Positions 59,742 through 64,000 of a stretch of 64,000 nucleotides of DNA are shown here, piece by piece (the first letter of the stretch is position 1; each line of letters begins with the position of its first letter). The translations under genes were made by a program, and so were the position numbers. Origin of the DNA: Sinohyriopsis cumingii (Eukaryota > Mollusca > Bivalvia > Unionida > Unionidae); assembly GCA_028554795.2 (NCBI GenBank), contig CM068839.1, positions 11,187,220-11,251,219 of the forward strand, in the 5' to 3' direction. The notes under the pieces were generated by a model. It searched no databases, had not been told where the DNA came from, and worked only from the letters and a program-made list of their open reading frames with translations.

Positions 59742-61193
59742 ATGATATTGCATGTTGCACACACATGTCATGCTGAGTATTAAAATAGTTAACCATTCTT
59801 TTAAAAAGAAATAAATAATCATTCATCTTGAATATGATTTATATTAAAGTTTTACACTATCAGGAAGTTATTTTATTTAAACTTCATAAATACCATTTTG
59901 AGGTTACAGTATAACCTATATTAACAGACAGCTGTATACAATACCTATTATAATGGACACTCTATGGGATTCCCAGTAAAGATTATTTTTTTTAATGCCC
60001 TTTTTCATAGTGAATACCTGTCTGATGCAGACAGCAGTTGGTATTGTTTGGTGAAGAGCTGTGTGTAATAAACATCTTGACCATGACTGTGCATGGATTT
60101 TCTTATCATTCCAGCATTATTTCAGAATTAAGTGCACAGTGGACAATGGCCACATTCCACTAGATCTCAGTACATCACTTAACATGGATTTTGTAATGGA
60201 TATGGCCTTGCTTTGTTTAGATCCAAAAAGAATATACTCATGGTGATTTGTACAATACTGATAAACAGAATGGCAGCTCTGAACATTGTGAAAATTAAGC
60301 CATTAATGAAAAAGGTATAGAGGACTAAATCAGGTTCCAATTTAATATAATTTTAATTGTGATCTCAGTTAAAATCCTTACATATCAATGTATGATGTAC
60401 TTTGGTTTTGAAAATTTAATTTGAAGGTCAGTAATGCACACTTAATTGTCTTATTCAGGTTGATAAGCACTGCAAAGCCTATGTACTTTATGTTAGTGCA
60501 ATCTTTTCTTTATAAGGGAAGATTGTTAGTTACAAAAGCAATTAGATATTATAAATGATAATATTACATTTAGAAATTACCTAAATCACTGTTGACAACA
60601 CTGCCATGTATTGCAAAAAAGTAATGTGCTACTGACCTTTGACCCCCAATAAGGCAACCTGTTTGAATAAATGTTAATTTTGTTTAAAAATTATTATCAG
60701 GATTAAAAGTCCTAGTACATAGTAGTGCAATAAGTAATTCTTGGTTTTTTTTGTTAACTTACTGTGCATTTCATTGTTTAGTTTCACTGGTACTGGAATT
60801 GGACATTTTCATTGATGGATTTTTATTTTTATTGAACATAATAGTTCATTAAATTTTTCATACAGAATCCTATTATCCCTAAGAACCTCTACTCTCTTGC
60901 TTTTAATGCAACACTCAGAATCAACACCATACAAGTGGTAAAGCAAACCAGGATTAGTAAAAATTCTTCATGTCCCATGACTGTCCTTAATATACAGGTT
61001 CCACTGTTCTTAGAAAAATCATTTTCATTTTTTTATGTCTTACTCAGATACATCACAGTAACAAACTTGCTGGAAAATCATTTGGATCAAATATCTAAAC
61101 AGTTTTTTAAAGAAAAGTGAAATTGAATATTACAGAACTTACCCATAACTTTGCCAAATTATTTTCATACATGCATGTATATGTATGTATGCA
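59742..61193. other. Intron sequence; weak candidate alternative exon at 60115-60246
   Basis: After an acceptor-like tcttatcattccag, the frame HYFRIKCTVDNGHIPLDLST continues to a stop at 60246 and starts in the phase left by the exon at 35119. It could be an alternative last exon, but it is not coiled coil and nothing supports its use. The rest is unique AT-rich sequence. Confidence 0.35.
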
Positions 61194-61462
61194 GTTATTT
61201 CTTGGGGCCCTGAGTGGCCGAGTGGTCTAAAGTGCTCACTGTTCCGGATCACTGCCATCTCACCTCTGTCTGCATGGGTTCGAGTCCAAGGCTCGGCTAG
61301 CGTGGGTACGTGGGAAAGCCTGGCAGTAGCTTCTCGTGGGTCAGTGGTTCTTCCCTGGGTTTTCCAGGGTTCTTCCTCCACCAGTTATACTGGCTGCCTT
61401 GTATAGCCTATCTTGTGCTGAAAAATGGCGTTAAACCCTAGAACAACAACAAGTTCTTTCTT
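61194..61462 (+). mobile_element. tRNA-derived SINE (family B-type, AAC tail), best full copy
   Basis: Starts ggggccctgagtggccgagt, with A box tggccgagtggtctaa, B box gggttcgagtcc, body agtagcttctcgtgggtcag, ccaccagttatactggctgc and aaaaatggcgttaaaccc, and tail gaacaacaacaa. The imperfect direct repeat gttatttctt / gttctttctt (61194-61203, 61453-61462) fits a target duplication. Confidence 0.93.
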
Positions 61463-61580
61463 ATTTTTAATTGTGTTTTAATGATTCTTGTATAGTCTGA
61501 TAATTCTGCCTCTAACAACAAACAGTCAGGTTATTTTGTTGTAATAAGTTCTCATTAAATATGTGCTATAAATGATATCA
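61463..61580. other. Short intron spacer
   Basis: Unique AT-rich sequence. Confidence 0.3.
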
Positions 61581-61706
61581 GTGTAGAAAATATATGTAAC
61601 AGTATAGAAAATATATGTAACAGTATAGACAATATCTGTAACAGTATAGACAATATCTGTAACAGTATAGAAAATATCTGTAACAGTATAGAAAATATCT
61701 GTAACA
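61581..61706. repeat. Minisatellite, 21-bp unit, 6 copies
   Basis: Unit agtatagaaaatatctgtaa plus c, with tatatg and gacaat variants. Confidence 0.93.
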
Positions 61707-62039
61707 GACTTCAGCTAGTGATGTAACAGCTGGTATGTCAGAGTGATGCAGAAATGCAGAAATTAGACATGAGACAGCAGATAGTTTGAACAGAGGGGAT
61801 ATTTGTCAAAAAAAAAGATTACGAGATTTTGTTAGACATTATGTTTAATTGCTCTTCTTTCTTTGTCTTTTGACTCATAAACAAAAATCAGCTTAGAAAA
61901 TGCTGGTTAAAATTATATTCAAGAAAACATCTCCATCCTTTTTGTTCTGTCTGCAGAATATTTGGAGCAAAGCCCCCAGCATCTTGTTTTTGAGGTTATA
62001 GCATGTTTAGAAAAGGTATTGAAATTAGGATTTATGAGA

Positions 62040-62122
<83 letters not shown>

Positions 62123-62341
62123 CATGATGAACTGTAGGCATTTCCGTATTCTTTTAAGAGTATATGATTTTTCAATCACAACCTGCCCAGTTTGAGTTTG
62201 AATATATGCAACCATATCAATTTCCAAACTAAAACAGGTGTTTCAAAAAATAAAACCCTTGGAAGCAATATCTGTCTTGATTTACACATATCCTCCATAA
62301 CCTATTTTCTTGTACATATATTATGGGCATTTATTTTATAG
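61707..62341. other. Intron end with an (AT)n tract
   Basis: (AT)n occupies about 62042-62120. The rest is unique AT-rich sequence leading to the acceptor at 62341. Confidence 0.5.
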
Positions 62342-62476
62342 GAGCAGTTACAAAAGGCACTTCATGACCTTTCCCTTGCCAAGGAAACAGAAGAAGTTCA
62401 GAAGAAGTCCTTAAGGTTGATGGAAGAAATGGCAGCTAAAAATGAGAGGGAAAAACTAGAACAACAGACACATCAA
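62342..62476 (+). CDS. LRRCC1: LRRCC1-like exon, coiled coil continued
   Basis: A 135-nt exon, in phase 0 at both ends, between acceptor catttattttatag and donor gttagt. It reads EQLQKALHDLSLAKETEEVQ, then KKSLRLMEEMAAKNEREKLE and QQTHQ. The recalled human LRRCC1 has NEIKKLTVELMKAKDQQEDH and then LRTLEKTLEKMERQKRQQQ at this place, with the same spacing of hydrophobic heptad residues. The gene must continue to the right of the window, because no stop or further exon was found by 64000. Confidence 0.9.
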
Positions 62477-63160
62477 GTTAGTTCTCATTGTCAGCTTGTT
62501 TTTTTAATGTTTGCCATAACGTGGAGTGTATTATGTTATAATGTTTTTCATCTGTCTGTCTGTTATCAGTTTTGTTTCCACACAGTGACTAGAGTTGTCC
62601 ATCATCAACCTTTACCAAACTTTATGACTGGCATGCAGTTGGGGTAAGGAAGAATCCTTTCTATTTCACGGTCAAAAGGTGATGGATTAAGGTCACTGTG
62701 ATTGAAAGAAGAAAAAATGGTTTAAAAACAACAAATCCATTTCTCCACTGTCAACAGATGCCAAAGAATAAGGATAGCTTACACTTCAGGCAGGGAAGAA
62801 CCCAATCAATTTTGTTTTCAAAAGATCAAAGATCAGTGTCACTGTGACTGAAAGAAGAAATTGGTTTCCACACAATAACTTCAGTTCACCATCATCTATG
62901 GTTTCCAATCTTGTGGATGGATTGCATTTGGTGTAAGAATGAAATGTATTGATTGGATTGTAGTGTCAAAAGGTAAAAGGTCATGGTGATGGTGACTGAC
63001 AAAAGAAATATGGTTTTCACATAATAACATTAATTCTATATCACAGACATTGACCAAATTTTGTGGATGGCTGGGGGCAAGGAAAAAGCCTACTGATTTG
63101 GAGTCAAAAGCTTCAAGATCAAGGTCACTGTCATTGAAAGAAGAAAAGTATTTCAGCAGA
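62477..63160 (+). repeat. Family D repeat, about four degenerate units of roughly 140 bp
   Basis: Each unit carries a form of 'caccatcatctatggtttcc', 'tggatggcttgcagttggggtaagg', 'ggtcaaaaggtcaaaggtcaaggtcactgtgattgaaagaag' and 'ggtttccacacaataac', in that order; I quote these as short phrases that drift between units. It begins just inside the intron after the exon at 62476. Confidence 0.7.
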
Positions 63161-63546
63161 AAAATTTAAGTTATCAACAAATACTACATTTTACACATGG
63201 GGTTGGTATACAGTGTGCCAACTATGATACTCTTGTTAATCTTACCTTAAGAAAATAAATTCTATTTTCCAAAAACAGACATTTTTAAAAGACATTTGAT
63301 TTTAAAATCTTGTTGAAGTAATTTGGTTGAGAAAAATAATCATTCAACTTTAATAATAATGAAGTTTGTCACAGGATTTTACTTAATTTACTTGTACAGT
63401 ATATTGGGGGAATTGTATAACCTTCATGAATTTGATGATTTAACCAGTGTTCTACACACACTACACACTATTATGCTTAGATTTTAGGACTGGTCTGTTT
63501 CAGAAAATATGGTGGCAGGTAATAAATGTATATCAAAACTGACAAA
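63161..63546. other. Intron sequence, no feature seen
   Basis: Unique AT-rich sequence. Confidence 0.4.
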
Positions 63547-64000
63547 CATGTTTATGTTAGCTCACCTGGCCAAAGGAGACTTAAGTGTATGGTTTTGCCT
63601 TGAGTGTATGATGTCATTGTCCTTCATCTATCAACATTGATATTCTTTGACTTCTTCTCACAAGCAGCTAAGCCAGTTTCAATCAAACTTGGTAGAATTG
63701 TTTATCAGGATGTGCTGCAACAAAGTTTTGTTCAGGGTTGCTCCACTAGCATCAATTTGGATTTCACCGGAACCAAAATGGAACCTATTTTCAACTTTAT
63801 CTTAAGAACTGTTCAGCTTAAATTTGTTAAACATGGTAGGCATATGCTACATAAAAAAAATTCTAACTATGGTGGATCCCCTAGCAATGATGTGGCTTCC
63901 TTAGCAACCAGTTGGGAAGCCTATTTTCAACATTACTGAGCATATCAAATCCTCACAGTGTACTTATCTGTTACTGAATACACCAAATCCTCCTCACAGT
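63547..64000 (+). repeat. Family E dispersed repeat, running off the window
   Basis: Starts tttatgttagctcacctggc. It continues with ttctttgacttcttctcaca, agccagtttcaatcaaactt and ggtagaattgtttatcagga, the typical order of this repeat. A 111-codon frame through it is not a gene. Confidence 0.6.

Larger units (their letters stand above)
22509..62476 (+). other. LRRCC1: LRRCC1-like gene, internal part (four firm exons)
   Basis: Four spliced exons join in phase to about 146 residues of highly charged coiled coil. The stretch TYV-QIMQELEQERERRWKAEQAA matches, from memory, the human LRRCC1 segment around LDQEREKRWRAEQAENKL. The following spacing (LH/MH, then a TTDRLK/AITKLK block and an RERNSK/SEREAK block) agrees without a gap. 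LRRCC1 is a centrosomal/centriolar protein needed for spindle integrity and ciliogenesis. Its N-terminal leucine-rich repeats and most of its coiled coil lie outside this window. Introns of 5.2, 7.1 and 27.2 kb carry nearly all the repeats listed here. The main alternative is another centrosomal coiled-coil protein. Confidence 0.75.

Noticed and set aside
63604-63939. 111-codon plus-strand gene
   Set aside because: It lies inside the dispersed 'agctcacctgg' repeat and follows that repeat's typical sequence.

Overview
This is a gene-poor, AT-rich animal genome window, most likely from a bivalve mollusc. The lophotrochozoan/bivalve call rests on the dispersed repeats, which resemble ones I associate with bivalve introns: tRNA-derived SINEs, the 'agctcacctgg' family, the 'aaggtcactgt' family, Penelope-like GIY-YIG fragments, and elements with a tandem-repeat core. 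It is an inference; no database was searched.

The only host gene I can support runs left to right and enters and leaves the window. Four exons (22509-22593, 27841-27940, 35001-35119, 62342-62476) have good splice sites and matching phases. Together they encode about 146 residues of coiled coil that look like the start of the coiled-coil region of LRRCC1, a centrosomal/centriolar leucine-rich-repeat and coiled-coil protein. A fifth, weaker candidate exon (1157-1383) ends in the phase that 22509 needs. The introns are about 21, 5.2, 7.1 and 27 kb, and nearly everything else in the window is intronic.

The introns are unusual for their load of tandem arrays. I count about 25 minisatellite arrays with mostly unrelated units of 18-58 bp, plus several microsatellites. 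By hand tally they cover about 18 kb, over a quarter of the window. The largest are a 43-bp unit x ~74 (42719-45890), 48 bp x ~41 (12824-14787), 33 bp x ~41 (57259-58611), 46/47 bp x ~28 (1597-2902), 24 bp x 48 (5781-6930), 31 bp x ~36 (29269-30370) and 54 bp x ~20 (15062-16146).

Several arrays are tied to mobile elements. The 43-bp array sits inside a decayed hAT transposase whose coding sequence resumes on its far side. The 33-bp array lies between two arms of a dispersed repeat. The 31-bp array is interrupted by about 840 bp with ends like that same repeat. The 24-bp array abuts a palindromic repeat that may contain its seed. A SINE with a target duplication interrupts the 24-bp array at 33 kb.

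Other mobile material comprises five copies of one tRNA-derived SINE (AC-rich tail), five of a second (AAC-rich tail), two Penelope-like GIY-YIG fragments, a possible TTAA-flanked MITE, a 150-bp foldback element, and an isolated exon-like stretch (50525-50755) weakly resembling a carboxylase alpha-subunit domain. I see no rRNA, functional tRNA, CRISPR array or promoter.
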